Part shown: positions 47,626-58,200 of the stretch, piece after piece
How positions within the stretch are numbered: the stretch's first letter is position 1
Layout: each line of letters begins with the position of its first letter
Source: Opitutia bacterium
GTDB lineage: Bacteria; Verrucomicrobiota; Verrucomicrobiia; Opitutales; Opitutaceae
Direction: 5' to 3'
DNA length: 64,000 bases
Assembly: GCA_947453695.1 (NCBI GenBank)
Contig: CANGHW010000007.1
Location: forward strand, 1 to 64,000
Made by a program: the position numbers and the translations under genes
Notes under the pieces: generated by a model
The model's database searches: none
What the model was told of the DNA's origin: nothing
What the model saw: the letters and a program-made list of their open reading frames with translations, nothing else

Positions 47626-49317
47626 TCACGCCGCGAACGGGGTGTGCGCGGCCGGATCGGGCAGCGTAGCTTCGGTCGCGGCGAGTCCGAGAGCGCTGCG
47701 GGCGAGTCGGTCAACGACGGAGGCTTGGTCGCCGGTGAGCAAAATTCGGCGAGCATCGTTCCAACCGACGAGAATCAGGGCGCGCACAAAAGCGCCTTCG
47801 CGCACGGGAATGAGCGTGAAGGCGCCCGGCGCGCCACGGATCCCGTGCCACCAGCGCGGGAGGTAGGGCGCGATGCCGCGGTCGCGGGTGTCGTGGATGA
47901 CCACGATCTCGAGGCGGGAGAGGCAGACACCGAACACGTTGCGATCCGCAGAGCGGAAGGTGGCGGCAGCTTTGAGCTTGGCTGAAACGGTGGATTCGGT
48001 GCGTTGGACGAGGGAGTAAAGGGCGGTGTCGTTTTCCGGGAGGAAAGCCCAGCAGAGGTGAGCCTTGATGGTGTCGCGCGCTCCGGTGAGCGCGGCGTGC
48101 CACGGATCGGGCGCAGGAGTGGCGAGGGGCCGGGCGTGGAATTGGCCGGACGCGATGAGGTCGCGGTCCCACGTGGACTCGGTGGCGGGTGCAGCGGCGG
48201 CGGGAGCGGTTTCGGAAAGGAGGGCGGCGGCGGCTTGTTCAGCGAGTGAGAGGGCGGAGGGGTCGTCGCCGCTCACCTGCGGAGCCGGGGTGACAAGGGT
48301 AGCGTGCGGCAGACGATGGCTGTCGGCGTGCAGCGCGGCTTCGATCTCGGTTTCGGCGGCGCGGGCGCCTGCGGGCAGGAGTTCCTCAAGGCGGAGGCGA
48401 AAGCGGCGGAGGCTGAGGGTGGGCAGGGTGCGAATTCCGTTGCTCCGGGTGTAACTGGCGAGGCGGTCGTCGGCGTATTGGAGGGCGGGCCTGGCGTGGT
48501 CGGCGGCGTCGGGCACGACGCGGGAGAAGCGGCGGTGCAGTTCGGCGGACTTGCGTCGGAAGGCCTCGGGACCTTCACGGGCGTCGAGTGCGAGGGTGGC
48601 GAGGCGCTCTCCGAGATCGGCGAGCCCGATGAGGCGGGTGTCGAAGGTCGACACCGTGCCGTGGAGGGACTCCGGCTCGTAGTCGCGCAGCGTGCGGAGG
48701 ACCTCATCGGGCAGGCGGCCAGTGGAGAGAAGGTGCCGGCTGAGTTCCACGGTGGTGAGGCCGAAGACGGCGCGGTAGGCCTCGGCGTCAGAGTGGGTGC
48801 GGGTGCGGTGGACGGCTTCGCGGGCGTGCTCGGGTGAGACAGCGGCCATGATGATGCGGCCAAAATTCCGGAGGGCGGCGCAGGCGAAGGCGAGCTCGGG
48901 GTCGTGGGTGCCGCGATTGAGGGCCAGGCCCTGGGCGACGAGGCCGGAGCCGAGGGCGATGGCGGCGGCCTCGCGCTGTTCTGGGCAGGTGGACGTGCCG
49001 GCCGTCTCCAATAACATCAATGAGACGGCGATGGTGCGGATGCGGTTGTAGCCGATCTGGTGAATGGCCTGGGAAAGGGTGGCGAGCGGGGCGATGCCGG
49101 GGTTGTGCGCGAGGGTGTTGGCCACGGCGATGACGCGCGTGAGGATCACGGCGTCTTTCTCAATCAGCTCGGCGAGTTCGGAGACGGTGACCTCGGCGAG
49201 GTTGAGGGAGAGGGTCTCGATGAGCTTGAGCAGCTCCGGCAGCGCGGCCCCGCGGCCCGACTCCAGCACGGAGCGGGCGCGCTCGAGCGTTTGCTGGGCC
49301 GAGAGCGGGGGAAGCAT
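47626..49317 (-). CDS. HDOD-domain signalling protein
   Basis: 563 residues. The N-terminal half is an HDOD domain: LPELLKLIETLS, AELIEKDAVILTRVIAVANT, the IHQIGYNRIRTIAV segment and NFGRIIMAAVSPEH; it lacks the catalytic HD pair of phosphodiesterases. A Pro/Ala linker precedes a C-terminal GAF-like domain of about 150 residues (WHAALTGARDTIKAHLCWAFL...). HDOD proteins act in regulation of motility and stress; the output is unknown. It is divergent from msrA. Confidence 0.85.
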   Translation of the reverse strand: MLPPLSAQQTLERARSVLESGRGAALPELLKLIETLSLNLAEVTVSELAELIEKDAVILTRVIAVANTLAHNPGIAPLATLSQAIHQIGYNRIRTIAVSLMLLETAGTSTCPEQREAAAIALGSGLVAQGLALNRGTHDPELAFACAALRNFGRIIMAAVSPEHAREAVHRTRTHSDAEAYRAVFGLTTVELSRHLLSTGRLPDEVLRTLRDYEPESLHGTVSTFDTRLIGLADLGERLATLALDAREGPEAFRRKSAELHRRFSRVVPDAADHARPALQYADDRLASYTRSNGIRTLPTLSLRRFRLRLEELLPAGARAAETEIEAALHADSHRLPHATLVTPAPQVSGDDPSALSLAEQAAAALLSETAPAAAAPATESTWDRDLIASGQFHARPLATPAPDPWHAALTGARDTIKAHLCWAFLPENDTALYSLVQRTESTVSAKLKAAATFRSADRNVFGVCLSRLEIVVIHDTRDRGIAPYLPRWWHGIRGAPGAFTLIPVREGAFVRALILVGWNDARRILLTGDQASVVDRLARSALGLAATEATLPDPAAHTPFAA

Positions 49318-49412
49318 CGGAGGTAAATCGGCCCAATTGGCGGGGAGTTTAGGGCGAATGGGCTGGTGACTTGCGCGGGGAATAGATCGGGTCAGCTTAG
49401 CCTCTCAGAACC

Positions 49413-50018
49413 ATGCGACGTTCAACTTTTCTCGCGGCGCTCGCGCTGCTCCTGCCCCTTCCGTTGGTCCATTCTGCGCAACCCATGACAACAAAAACCG
49501 AATCTCTCGTGCTCGGCGGCGGCTGCTTTTGGTGCACCGAAGCCGCCTATGAATTGCTCCCCGGCGTCAAGGACGTGGTGAGTGGCTATGCCGGCGGCAA
49601 GGAGCCGAATCCAACCTACGAACAAATCTGTGCGCATGCGACAAGCCACGCGGAGGTGATCAAGATCGAGTTCGATCCGGCCGTGGTGTCCTTGGAGAAG
49701 GTGCTGGAATACTTCTGGCACGTGCACAATCCGACGCAGGTCGGCGGGCAGGGGAACGATCACGGGCCGCAATATCGCTCGATCATTTTGTATGCGAACG
49801 CGGACCAGAAAGCCGCGGCGGAGAAATCGAAGGCCAAGGCGGCGACGGAGTTTCGCGATCCGATCACGACGGAGATCGTGCCGCTGGAGAAGTTCTGGAT
49901 CGCGGAAGAATATCACCAGGACTACTTCCGGCGTAATCCCAACCAAGGGTATTGCTCGTATGTGATCGCGCCGAAGGTGAAGAAGCTGAAGCAGGCGATC
50001 AGCGCGGAGAAGCGGTAG
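49413..50018 (+). CDS. msrA: Exported peptide methionine-S-sulfoxide reductase
   Basis: 201 residues with a signal peptide (FLAALALLLPLPLVHSAQ), so a periplasmic MsrA. The catalytic motif GGGCFWCTEAAY, the substrate-binding stretch YAGGKEPNPTYEQICA, HAEVIKIEFDP and GPQYRSIILY are intact. It reduces methionine S-sulfoxide in proteins, protecting the envelope from oxidants. The resolving Cys is probably the one in NQGYCSYVI. Confidence 0.95.
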   Translation: MRRSTFLAALALLLPLPLVHSAQPMTTKTESLVLGGGCFWCTEAAYELLPGVKDVVSGYAGGKEPNPTYEQICAHATSHAEVIKIEFDPAVVSLEKVLEYFWHVHNPTQVGGQGNDHGPQYRSIILYANADQKAAAEKSKAKAATEFRDPITTEIVPLEKFWIAEEYHQDYFRRNPNQGYCSYVIAPKVKKLKQAISAEKR

Positions 50019-50098
50019 ATTAGTCTAAAGTCCGAACGTGGGCGGGCGTGCGGCCTGTCCGTTGGGGCATAGCGCGGAGCGATGTCTGCGGGCGCGAG

Positions 50099-51373
50099 CT
50101 ACTTGGTGAAGAGTTCGGGGTGCTCGGCTTTCCAGCGCATCGCCATGAGGACACGGGTGCGGCCGCTGGGATGGTCGAAGAAGATGATTTCCTCGAGCGG
50201 GCCGGGGGCGAGCTTGCGGTATTCGCCCAGTTTCAGCGCGGTGGTGGCGAAGCCGTCGGGCTCGCGGGCGGCGTTGAGGCCGAAGAGGTCGGCTTCGGAT
50301 TCCTGGAGGCGGATGATGCTCTTGGTGACCGGAGTGGTCGCGAAAAAATAAACCGCGAGGAGGCCGGTGAGGAGCGGGAGGCCGGCGGGATCGTCGAGTC
50401 CGCGGAGTCCCCAGGCGGCACCGTAGCGGCGCAAGACGAAGCCGATGGACCAAGCGGTGAAGGCGAAGCCCGCGGCGATCACGAGGCCGAAGAAGATCGC
50501 CATCTTGTAGGTGTGGTTGAGCACGTAGTGGCCCATCTCGTGGGCCATGACGGCGCGGATCTCGGCGGGCGTGCAGCGATTGAGGAGGTTGTCGTTGAGG
50601 GCGATGCGGGTGGTGCCGAGAGCGCCGCTGACGTTGGCGCTGATGCGCTTGGTTTGTTTCGAGGCGTCGAATTGCCACACGTTCTCCGCGGGGATGCCGT
50701 TGGCGCGGGCGAGGGAGAGGATCGGCTCGCGGAGGGAGGCGTCGGCGAGGGGGCGATAGGAATTGAAGAGCGGGGCGAGAAAAACGGGCGAGATCGCCAT
50801 GAGGACGACGAGGAGGAACGGGGTGGCGAGGGCGGCGCGGGACCACCACACGAGCGGCCAACGGCGGAGGACGGCATAGAGGAGGACGAGCAACGGCGTG
50901 GTCATCACGGCGCCGGCGATCTGGCCGACGAGCCAGTCGCGGGCCCAGCCGCCGAGGGTGTGATTGGACAGGCCGTAGGTGTGTTCGCGGACGTAGCCCT
51001 CGTAGTAGTCGAGCGGGAGCCTGATCACGGCGTCGAGGGCGAGTAGCACGAGCACGCAGGCGGCGACCTGAAGAATGCGTTTTTTGAAAACGCGCTCGGC
51101 CCAATTGCGAATGCGCGCGGCGAGACCGGTGACGAGGAGCAGGCCGGCGGCGACGAGGGCCGCGACGAGGTTCCAGAGGAGAAGCCAATAGGTGCCCTCG
51201 AAGTAGGCGTCGGAGCGGGCGCGGGCTTCGGCGGGGAGTGTGGCGAGGAGTTTCTCAGTCTCGGCGACGGCGTCGAAGGCCGGGGCGGCGGCGTGAGCGG
51301 AGAGCGGCGCGAGCAGGGCGGCGAGGGCGAGGGAGAGGAGCAGAAGGACCGGGCGGCGACGGAGACGGAGCAT
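50099..51373 (-). CDS. M48-family (Ste24/CAAX protease-like) membrane metallopeptidase
   Basis: 424 residues with an N-terminal signal or first helix, five or more membrane segments, and the zinc site HEMGHYVLNH plus the downstream Glu in QESEADLFG. The C-terminal FFDHPSGRTRVLMA is typical of the STE24 type. It sits in the inner membrane and probably degrades or processes envelope proteins, like HtpX or BepA. It shares the minus strand with the NamZ-like gene 103 bases upstream. Confidence 0.93.
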   Translation of the reverse strand: MLRLRRRPVLLLLSLALAALLAPLSAHAAAPAFDAVAETEKLLATLPAEARARSDAYFEGTYWLLLWNLVAALVAAGLLLVTGLAARIRNWAERVFKKRILQVAACVLVLLALDAVIRLPLDYYEGYVREHTYGLSNHTLGGWARDWLVGQIAGAVMTTPLLVLLYAVLRRWPLVWWSRAALATPFLLVVLMAISPVFLAPLFNSYRPLADASLREPILSLARANGIPAENVWQFDASKQTKRISANVSGALGTTRIALNDNLLNRCTPAEIRAVMAHEMGHYVLNHTYKMAIFFGLVIAAGFAFTAWSIGFVLRRYGAAWGLRGLDDPAGLPLLTGLLAVYFFATTPVTKSIIRLQESEADLFGLNAAREPDGFATTALKLGEYRKLAPGPLEEIIFFDHPSGRTRVLMAMRWKAEHPELFTK

Positions 51374-51476
51374 ACGTGGAGGGTCGCGCTAATGGCCGGA
51401 ATAAACAACGCCGGTGCGGATGGGCGGCGGATCGGCGGGGCGAGTGGCGCGGCCCCGAGGTGGAACGCGGTCGGTG

Positions 51477-52880
51477 TTAGCGGTAGAGCCAGTATTTTTG
51501 GCTCTGTTGCTGGTAGATGCGGGACTGCTCGCGCCACTGTTTCAGCCAGGATTCGACGTCGACGTTGCGGCCTTTGGCGACGAGGTCGTCGTAGAAGGCG
51601 CGGGAGCCGAGGAGGTGGAGGAAGAGGCTGCGTTGCGCGACGGTGGCGTTGGCGAACGGGTTCTTTGGCTCTAGTTTGCAAGCGAGGCGCATGAGGTGGA
51701 AATTGAGCTCGGTGGGGCGCCAGGCGTCGTAGTCGCGGATCTCGATGAAGAGGCCGGTGCCGGCCCCGCCCTTGGAATTGGGCGCGCTGACGCGGCGGAA
51801 ATCGATGCCGGGGAGATTGAGGGCGCGAAGCTCCTTTTCGTAGACGTCGATTTTCGTCGTGAGATGGAGAATGCCGCGGAAGGCGTATTGGGAGCCGACG
51901 CCGTGCTTGAAGCCGCCGAGTTCGCAGCCGAGGCCCGTCATGGGGTAGCCTTTGACAGTTTCGAAATCGGTGATGAGCGGGGAGGTGGCGATCCAGGTGA
52001 GGCCGGTCTCGCTCCAGCGCATGGCGCGCGTCCAGCCGCGCATGGGGATGACGGTTAGCTTACCGCGGGCGCGTTGGGCGTCGGTGAGGGAGTAGGGGCC
52101 GGTGGGCTCGGGGGCGTCCTTCGTCATGCGGGCGAGTTCGCCCATGGTGAGGCCGTGGACGTAGGGCACACGGAAGGCGCCGACGTAGCTCATCTGGTTG
52201 GCGTCCATGGGCGGGCCGTCGGCCTTAAGTCCGCCGAGGGGATTGGGCCGGTCGAGGACGATGACCTCGACGTTGTTTTCGAAGCAGGCGGAGAGGGCGT
52301 TCTTCATCGCGCTGATGAAGGTGTAGCTGCGCGTGCCGATGTCCTGGAGATCGATGACGAGGGCATCGAGGTCCTTGAGTTGGGCCTTGGTGGGCTTGCG
52401 GGTCTTGCCGTCGTAGAGGGAGCGGACGGGGAGGCCGGTGCGTTTGTCGGTGTAGTCGGTGTAGTTCTTGCCGGCGGGGAATTCGCCATTGATGCCGTGT
52501 TCGACGGCGAAGAGGGCGACGAGTTTGACGCCGGGAGCGCGGCGCAGGACTTCGGTGGTGGGGACGCCGCGGCGGTTGACGCCGGCGGGGTGGGTGAGGA
52601 GGCCGAGGCGCTTGCCCTTCACGGCGGCGAAACCATCGGCTTCGAGGACATCGATGCCGAGCATGACGGCGGGGAGGCGTTCGCCGTTGGGGCCGACGTT
52701 GAAGAGGGGATTCGGTGCGGCGGGCGCGGCGGCGGGCGGCGTGACGTTGGGGATGACGAAGCCGGTGGCGGCAGGCTTGGGCGCGGGGGGCTTGGTCGCG
52801 CTGCAGCCGAAGAGGCACAGCAACGGCACGAGCAGCGGGAGCAGAGGCTTGAGGAAGGAGAGGCGAATCGCGCCGGGCAT
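51477..52880 (-). CDS. DUF1343/NamZ-like exo-beta-N-acetylmuramidase lipoprotein
   Basis: 467 residues with a lipobox (LLCLFGC), so a lipoprotein. The DUF1343 domain starts near residue 75 (VMLGIDVLEADGFAAVKGKRLGLLTHPAGVNRRG), followed by LFAVEHGINGEFPAG with the catalytic Glu-His, DLQDIGTRSYTFI, LDRPNPLGG and TSPLITDFETVKGYPMTGL. NamZ removes N-acetylmuramic acid from peptidoglycan fragments, so this is probably a wall-recycling or wall-scavenging enzyme. Confidence 0.9.
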   Translation of the reverse strand: MPGAIRLSFLKPLLPLLVPLLCLFGCSATKPPAPKPAATGFVIPNVTPPAAAPAAPNPLFNVGPNGERLPAVMLGIDVLEADGFAAVKGKRLGLLTHPAGVNRRGVPTTEVLRRAPGVKLVALFAVEHGINGEFPAGKNYTDYTDKRTGLPVRSLYDGKTRKPTKAQLKDLDALVIDLQDIGTRSYTFISAMKNALSACFENNVEVIVLDRPNPLGGLKADGPPMDANQMSYVGAFRVPYVHGLTMGELARMTKDAPEPTGPYSLTDAQRARGKLTVIPMRGWTRAMRWSETGLTWIATSPLITDFETVKGYPMTGLGCELGGFKHGVGSQYAFRGILHLTTKIDVYEKELRALNLPGIDFRRVSAPNSKGGAGTGLFIEIRDYDAWRPTELNFHLMRLACKLEPKNPFANATVAQRSLFLHLLGSRAFYDDLVAKGRNVDVESWLKQWREQSRIYQQQSQKYWLYR

Positions 52881-52972
52881 GATGTGGCTGCGAGAGATGC
52901 CGGTGCAGGGGCAGGCGGTCGAGCGGGAAGCGTGCGCTGGCGTGGAGAACGGCGAATTTACGGACCCTGCGT

Positions 52973-53890
52973 CTATCGTTTCGTTTCGGATTCCGCAGCC
53001 TGGAAGTAACCCGAATGCAGGTTCTTTTGAGCGTATTCCTTGATCCAGTTTGGCGTCTTGGGCTCCAGAACGATCGCCTCAAGTTCGGCCTTGGTGAATT
53101 TCTTGCGGCCAAACAGGAAACTCGCCTTTGCGGGAAATTCCTCGACGACGAATTTTCTCCAATCGCCAGAAACCTCGAACTCCGTGTCGCGCAGCAGGGA
53201 ATCAACGGCCATATCCCTTAGTCTGTGGTCTGCGTGTTTGTCCCGGGCAATTGCCTTTAGTTCATTGGAATCGAAGCGATCGGATTGGAAGATTACGAAA
53301 ATGGCATCGGGGAAATTCTTGAGAACATAATTTCTAATCTCAGGGGTTACGGCAAAGGTCTTGTCTTGGATGAGCCAGCGCAGGCCCAGCTCCGCGGTGC
53401 GTCTATGGTCTTTGTTTTGGAGCCAAAAAGCGTCGCTCGTGATTAATTCTGGATTGGCATGAAGCTCGTCTCTCCAGCGGGTATTCTGGATCTGATCTTC
53501 CTTCTGCTGCTTGTAGTATTGAGCATTTATTTCGATCTGGTGCTTCCGATCGGCCTCCGAGTGGTGGTAGGCCCATGCCGCCCAAACGATAGAAAGAAAA
53601 GCCGGTAGAGCGGCGAATAGAGAGGCAGGCGCATTAGCTTCCCGATTTAAGAATGAAACAAACGCTGCAGCGCAGGACAGAATGGATCCGGCGAGCAGGC
53701 CGATGATGGCAGGAACTAAACGCCCCATACCGAACCAGTCGCTTTGCGTCGTGGACGAGCCGAGTGCGAAAAGTAACCCAAACGCACCGCAGGCGACTGG
53801 CGCACCGAAAGCCGCAAGCCACCAATAGCCCTCACGTTTTGGAGATAGCGAACACAGGGGCTGTTGCTGCGTCGCGTTTTCTGGTGTCAT
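52973..53890 (-). CDS. Membrane protein of unknown function, low-GC gene
   Basis: 305 residues with three N-terminal membrane helices (about 22-46, 57-80, 88-108) and a C-terminal cytoplasmic part of about 190 residues rich in charged residues, with HEAT-like helical pairs (ELGLRWLIQDKTF, LRDMAVDSLLRDTEF, PNWIKEYAQKNLHSG). The DNA is visibly poorer in G+C than its neighbours, hinting at horizontal transfer. No family is recognised. Confidence 0.7.
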   Translation of the reverse strand: MTPENATQQQPLCSLSPKREGYWWLAAFGAPVACGAFGLLFALGSSTTQSDWFGMGRLVPAIIGLLAGSILSCAAAFVSFLNREANAPASLFAALPAFLSIVWAAWAYHHSEADRKHQIEINAQYYKQQKEDQIQNTRWRDELHANPELITSDAFWLQNKDHRRTAELGLRWLIQDKTFAVTPEIRNYVLKNFPDAIFVIFQSDRFDSNELKAIARDKHADHRLRDMAVDSLLRDTEFEVSGDWRKFVVEEFPAKASFLFGRKKFTKAELEAIVLEPKTPNWIKEYAQKNLHSGYFQAAESETKR

Positions 53891-53993
53891 CGGAGCGGGC
53901 GAGAAGTCGTGGTGGTTAAGTTCTCAGTCGAAGAACCGGAAAGGATGGTGCAGATTTGAGCAAGGCGAGCGGGGCGTTTCCTGAGTCAAATTA

Positions 53994-55169
53994 TTATAGG
54001 TTGTTCCTCACTGCGGCGGTGAGCAACGCGGGCGCGGTGCGGAGGGCGTCGGCGAGCGGTAGGCCGGCGGGGGTGATGGCGTGGAGGGAAAGCGCGGCGG
54101 GGGTCGGCGCGCTGGCGGTGACGGCGCCGGCGAAAACGTGGACGGGTTTCCCGAGGGCGAGAGCGCGGGCGGCGACGGCGCCGGGGCCTTTGCCGGTGAG
54201 CGAGGTGTCGTCGAAGCGACCCTCGCCGGTGATCACGAGATCGGCGGCGGCGAGTTTGCGTTCGAGGTCGAGCCAGGCAGAGACGAGGTCGAAGCCGGGG
54301 AGGAGCTTGGCGTCGGCGGCGGCCATAAGGCCGAAGGAAATGCCGCCGGCGGCGCCGGCGCCGGGGGCGTCCATGAGAGTGTCGGGGCGGCCGGTGTGCG
54401 CGCAGAGGAGCAGGGCGAGGCGGGCGCTCTCGTGGTCGAGGCGGGCGAGGTCGGCGGGACGGAGGCCCTTCTGCGGGCCGTAGGTGGCGGCGGCGCCGCG
54501 CGGGCCGAGAAGGGGATTGGTAACGTCGCAGGCGATGCGGATGGGAGGAAGCGAGGTGGGGAGACGGCCGGAGAGACGGGTGATTTGCGGCCAGTGCGCC
54601 GGAATGGGGGATGAGACGACAGAGGAACCGGCGGAGTGAAACTGGAGGCCGAGGGCGGCGAGGGCGCCGAGGCCGAGTTCGCTGGTCGCGCTGCCACCGA
54701 CGCCAAGGAGAATCGCAACGACCCCGGGGCGGGCGGCGGCGAGACGGATGAGTTCACCGGTGCCGAGCGTGGTGGTCTGCCAGGGGTCGCGTTGGTCGGG
54801 GGCGAGGAGGGCGAGGCCGGAGGCGGTGGCCATCTCCACGACCGCGACGGTCGGTGGAATGTCCAATGACCCATTACTAAGGTCCAATGACAGGAGCGTG
54901 CGGGCGGCGGCGGGGATGTTGTTGAGGGGGACGAAGCCGATGGTCGCGGAGGTGGTCGCGCCGCGGGGGCCGGTGACGGGGTGCGTTTCGACGGTGCCGC
55001 CGGCGGCGTGCGTGAGGATTTCGCAGAAGCCCTCGCCGCCGTCGGCGAGCGGGCAGAGGTCGAGCGTCCAGTCGGGGTGCGCGGCGCGGAGTGCGGCGGC
55101 GGTGAGTTCGCACGCGGCGGGCGCGGAGAGGGAGTCTTTGAATTTGTCGAAGGCGAGGAGGACGCGCAT
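53994..55169 (-). CDS. Glycerate kinase (GlxK/GarK type)
   Basis: 391 residues. It phosphorylates glycerate to 2- or 3-phosphoglycerate. Family marks: LLAFDKFKDSLSA, CPLADGGEGFCEIL, LLGVGGSATSELGLG, DVTNPLLGPRGAAATYGPQKG and VITGEGRFDDTSLTGKGP. I start at 55169 (MRVLLAFDKFKDSL); the frame upstream to 55304 is Arg-rich noise overlapping the neighbour. Confidence 0.93.
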   Translation of the reverse strand: MRVLLAFDKFKDSLSAPAACELTAAALRAAHPDWTLDLCPLADGGEGFCEILTHAAGGTVETHPVTGPRGATTSATIGFVPLNNIPAAARTLLSLDLSNGSLDIPPTVAVVEMATASGLALLAPDQRDPWQTTTLGTGELIRLAAARPGVVAILLGVGGSATSELGLGALAALGLQFHSAGSSVVSSPIPAHWPQITRLSGRLPTSLPPIRIACDVTNPLLGPRGAAATYGPQKGLRPADLARLDHESARLALLLCAHTGRPDTLMDAPGAGAAGGISFGLMAAADAKLLPGFDLVSAWLDLERKLAAADLVITGEGRFDDTSLTGKGPGAVAARALALGKPVHVFAGAVTASAPTPAALSLHAITPAGLPLADALRTAPALLTAAVRNNL

Positions 55170-55234
55170 GGAGCGAGGAGCGGGGGATTGCCGCGTCGTC
55201 GTCAGGTTCGCGCAACGACAAAACGTAAACGGAA

Positions 55235-58200
55235 TCAGAAGCCGCCGGTGACGCCGGCGGTGTAGGTGAAGCCGAGGTTGTTCGCGATGGCGAAGCGGCT
55301 CCATTCAGGGGCGCCGTCGACGACGCGGTAGCGGGTTTTCTGGGCGTTGGTGACGTTGCGGCCGGAGACGAAGAGGCGCGCCCAGCGGGTGACGCTGTAT
55401 TCGACGCTGAAGTCGACGGTGGTGTAGGGCGGGTAGTAGATGTCGCCGCGCACGAGGGGATTGGTGGCGGAGGCGGCGATGTCGCTGCGCTGGCGGTAGA
55501 CGCGGCCGTTGCGGATGACGCCGACGGTGGCGCCGAGCTTGCCGCGGTTGTAGCGGACGGAACTCTTGAACTGGTTCTCGTAGTAGTTCTGGAAATCGCC
55601 GCTGATGTTGCCGGCGGTGTAGTTGAAACGGGCGAGGTGGTTGTGGTTGAAGCTGCCGGTGAAGTTGAAGCCCTTGGCGAAGCCGGGGAGCCAGCGGTCG
55701 AGCGGCTGGCGGATGGAGAGTTCCTCGCCGTTTACCTGGCCGATGCCCTGATTGATCCACGTGGTGCTCTGGAAATTCAGGAACGACGGCTCGAGGTCGA
55801 GGGCGGCGAGTTTTTCGGGGGTGTCGAGGAGGATGAGCTGCTGGACCTGAACGTTTTTGATGTCCTTGACGAAACCGCCGAGGCTGAGGACGCCGCCTTG
55901 GGCGGTGTAGTATTCGACGTGGGCCTCGTAGTTGTTGGCGGTCCAAGGCTTGAGCGCCGGGTTGGGGCGGTTGGCGGTGCCGACGGCGATGCCGGCGTAG
56001 GTGCCGGTGGTGACAGGGTTGTAGTCGAGGGCGGTGCTCGGGATGATGGCGCGGCCGAAGCGGTTTTTGGCCTGGGTCTTGGCCCAGCCGACGCGGAGGA
56101 GGAGGTTTTCGCGGAGGCTGTAGTTGAGCTGGAGGCTGGGGAAGTAGCCGTCGTTGTGGCCGGTGCCGCGGGCGCCCTTGCGAATGTAGCGAAGCTGGTT
56201 GCCGGCGAGGCTTTGGTCGACGAGGCCGCGGCTGGTGACGTAGCGGGCACCGCGGTCGAGGCTGCCGCGAGCCTCGGCGTCGGCGCGCTCATAACGGATG
56301 CCGCCGGAGTAAGTGAGGCGGTGGCGGAACAGGGCGCCGCTCACCTCGAACCACGGAGCGGTGGTGCGCTCGCTGACCTCGTAGGGCTCGGTGGTGGAGA
56401 AGCGGTAGGACTCGGCGTCGCGGTATTGGAACCAGTCCGGGTGCTGCTGGTAGAGGGCGTAGAGCCGGCGCATACTGGTGCGGGTGACAGCGGGGAAGTC
56501 GTAGTAGGTGTCGCGCTCGGGGAGGACGTTGACGGCGGCGATCTGGCCGGCGTGGTCATCGGCGGTGCCGGCGATGTGGTCGGCGCCGACGAAGGTCCAG
56601 AGGTAGGAGTCGTAGCGCTGCACGTTGCGGAAGAGTTCGTCGTAGTCGTAGCCGAGGCGAAGAGAGACAGGGTGATCGGCGACGGTGAACGTGCGTTTGG
56701 CGCGGAGGCGGAGAGCGGCGACGGACTCAGTGGTCTTGCCGGGGCGGGAGACGGCGCCACCGATGGTCATGGAAGCGGGGTCCTGCCAGTTGACCTCGGG
56801 GCCGGCGGCGGCGGGAATGGAGCCGCTTGCGGCGGTGTAGCCGAGGGACTTGATCGTGCGGGCGTTGAACGCGGAGCCGTTGTCGAGGAGGTTGAGGGTG
56901 ATGAGCTGTTTCGAGGCGGTGCCGGTGCCGAGGCCGGTGAGCGGCAGGGTGGAGCCGGTGAGGGTGTTGCTGCCGAAGAAGCCGTCGTCGGTGTCGCGGA
57001 AAAGGTGACGGGACATCGAGAGCGAGCCGGCGGCGTTGAGCTGCCAGTCGCCGCGACGCCACTCGCCGTCGAGGGCGTTGGTGAACGTGTCCTTGGTGCC
57101 GTTGCGCCAGGCCTCGCGGAGGTCATAGCGGATGGAGCCGGCGCCGAGGTTGCCGTAGACGGAGTGCTGGTCGTTGGTGCCGGGGGCGCCGAGCGGGGCG
57201 TCGAGGACGGCGGCGGTGACGGCGGTGCTTTGGGAGCCGGTGTTCCAAGTGAAACGGATGTCGTCGCCAGCGCGCTCCTGATAGCGACCGCCGCTGACGG
57301 AGTAGGAGACCTTGAGTTCGCGGGTGGGCTTCCAGTCGAATTTGGCGGAGGCGCTGTCGGTGATGTCCTGCTTGGGGTTGTCGTGGAGGCCCTCGGTGGT
57401 GGGCTGGGGATTATAGGCGCTGACGGTGGTGAGGGGTTTGCCGGCGGCGATCCGGGCGCGGGCGGCGGCGGCTTGATCGGCGGTGCCGAAGTTCACCGAA
57501 GGAAACGACCAGTGGACGCGGGCGAGGACGTCGTTGTGGTTAAACGTGAGGGCGTATCCGAAGGTTTTGGAAACGGGGTCGGTCCAAGTAAGCTTGAGAT
57601 TGGGGCGCCAGCCGGGGACGCGGGTGTCGCGGATGCCGGCGCGGGAGCCGAGGGCGAACGATTCGTGGTCGGTGGTGAAGAGGGCGTTGTAGGTGAAGCG
57701 GGCGCGGCTCGTCTCGAAGGCGGAGCGGCGGATCATGTTGATGGAGCCGCCGATGGCGTTGGCGCTGTCCTCGGGCGTGCGGAGCAGGCGGACCTCGACG
57801 CGGGAGACGTCGGCGGAGGACGAGCCCATCATCTCGAAATTGCGGTCGCGATTACCGGTGCCGAGAGTGGACGTGGAGGCGGAGGCGGTGGGCATGCCGT
57901 CGAAGCGGATCTCGGTGTTGGTGGCGTCGAAGCCGCGCACGCTGACGCCGACGATGTTATTGGCGAAATACTCCACGCTGACGCCGGGGAGCCATTTCAT
58001 GAGTTCGCCGGGATTGGAGTCGGGGATCGTGCCGAACTGGTCGGCGGAGACGACGCTCTTCTGGCCGAGGGCGACGCGCTGCTCGTTGACGGCGATGGCG
58101 GCGGCGTCGGTCTCCTTTTTCGACTGCACGGTGAACGCGTCCATCTTCACGGTGGCGCCGGGCGCATCGGGGCGGACGGGGCCGCCGAGCACGAAATCCT

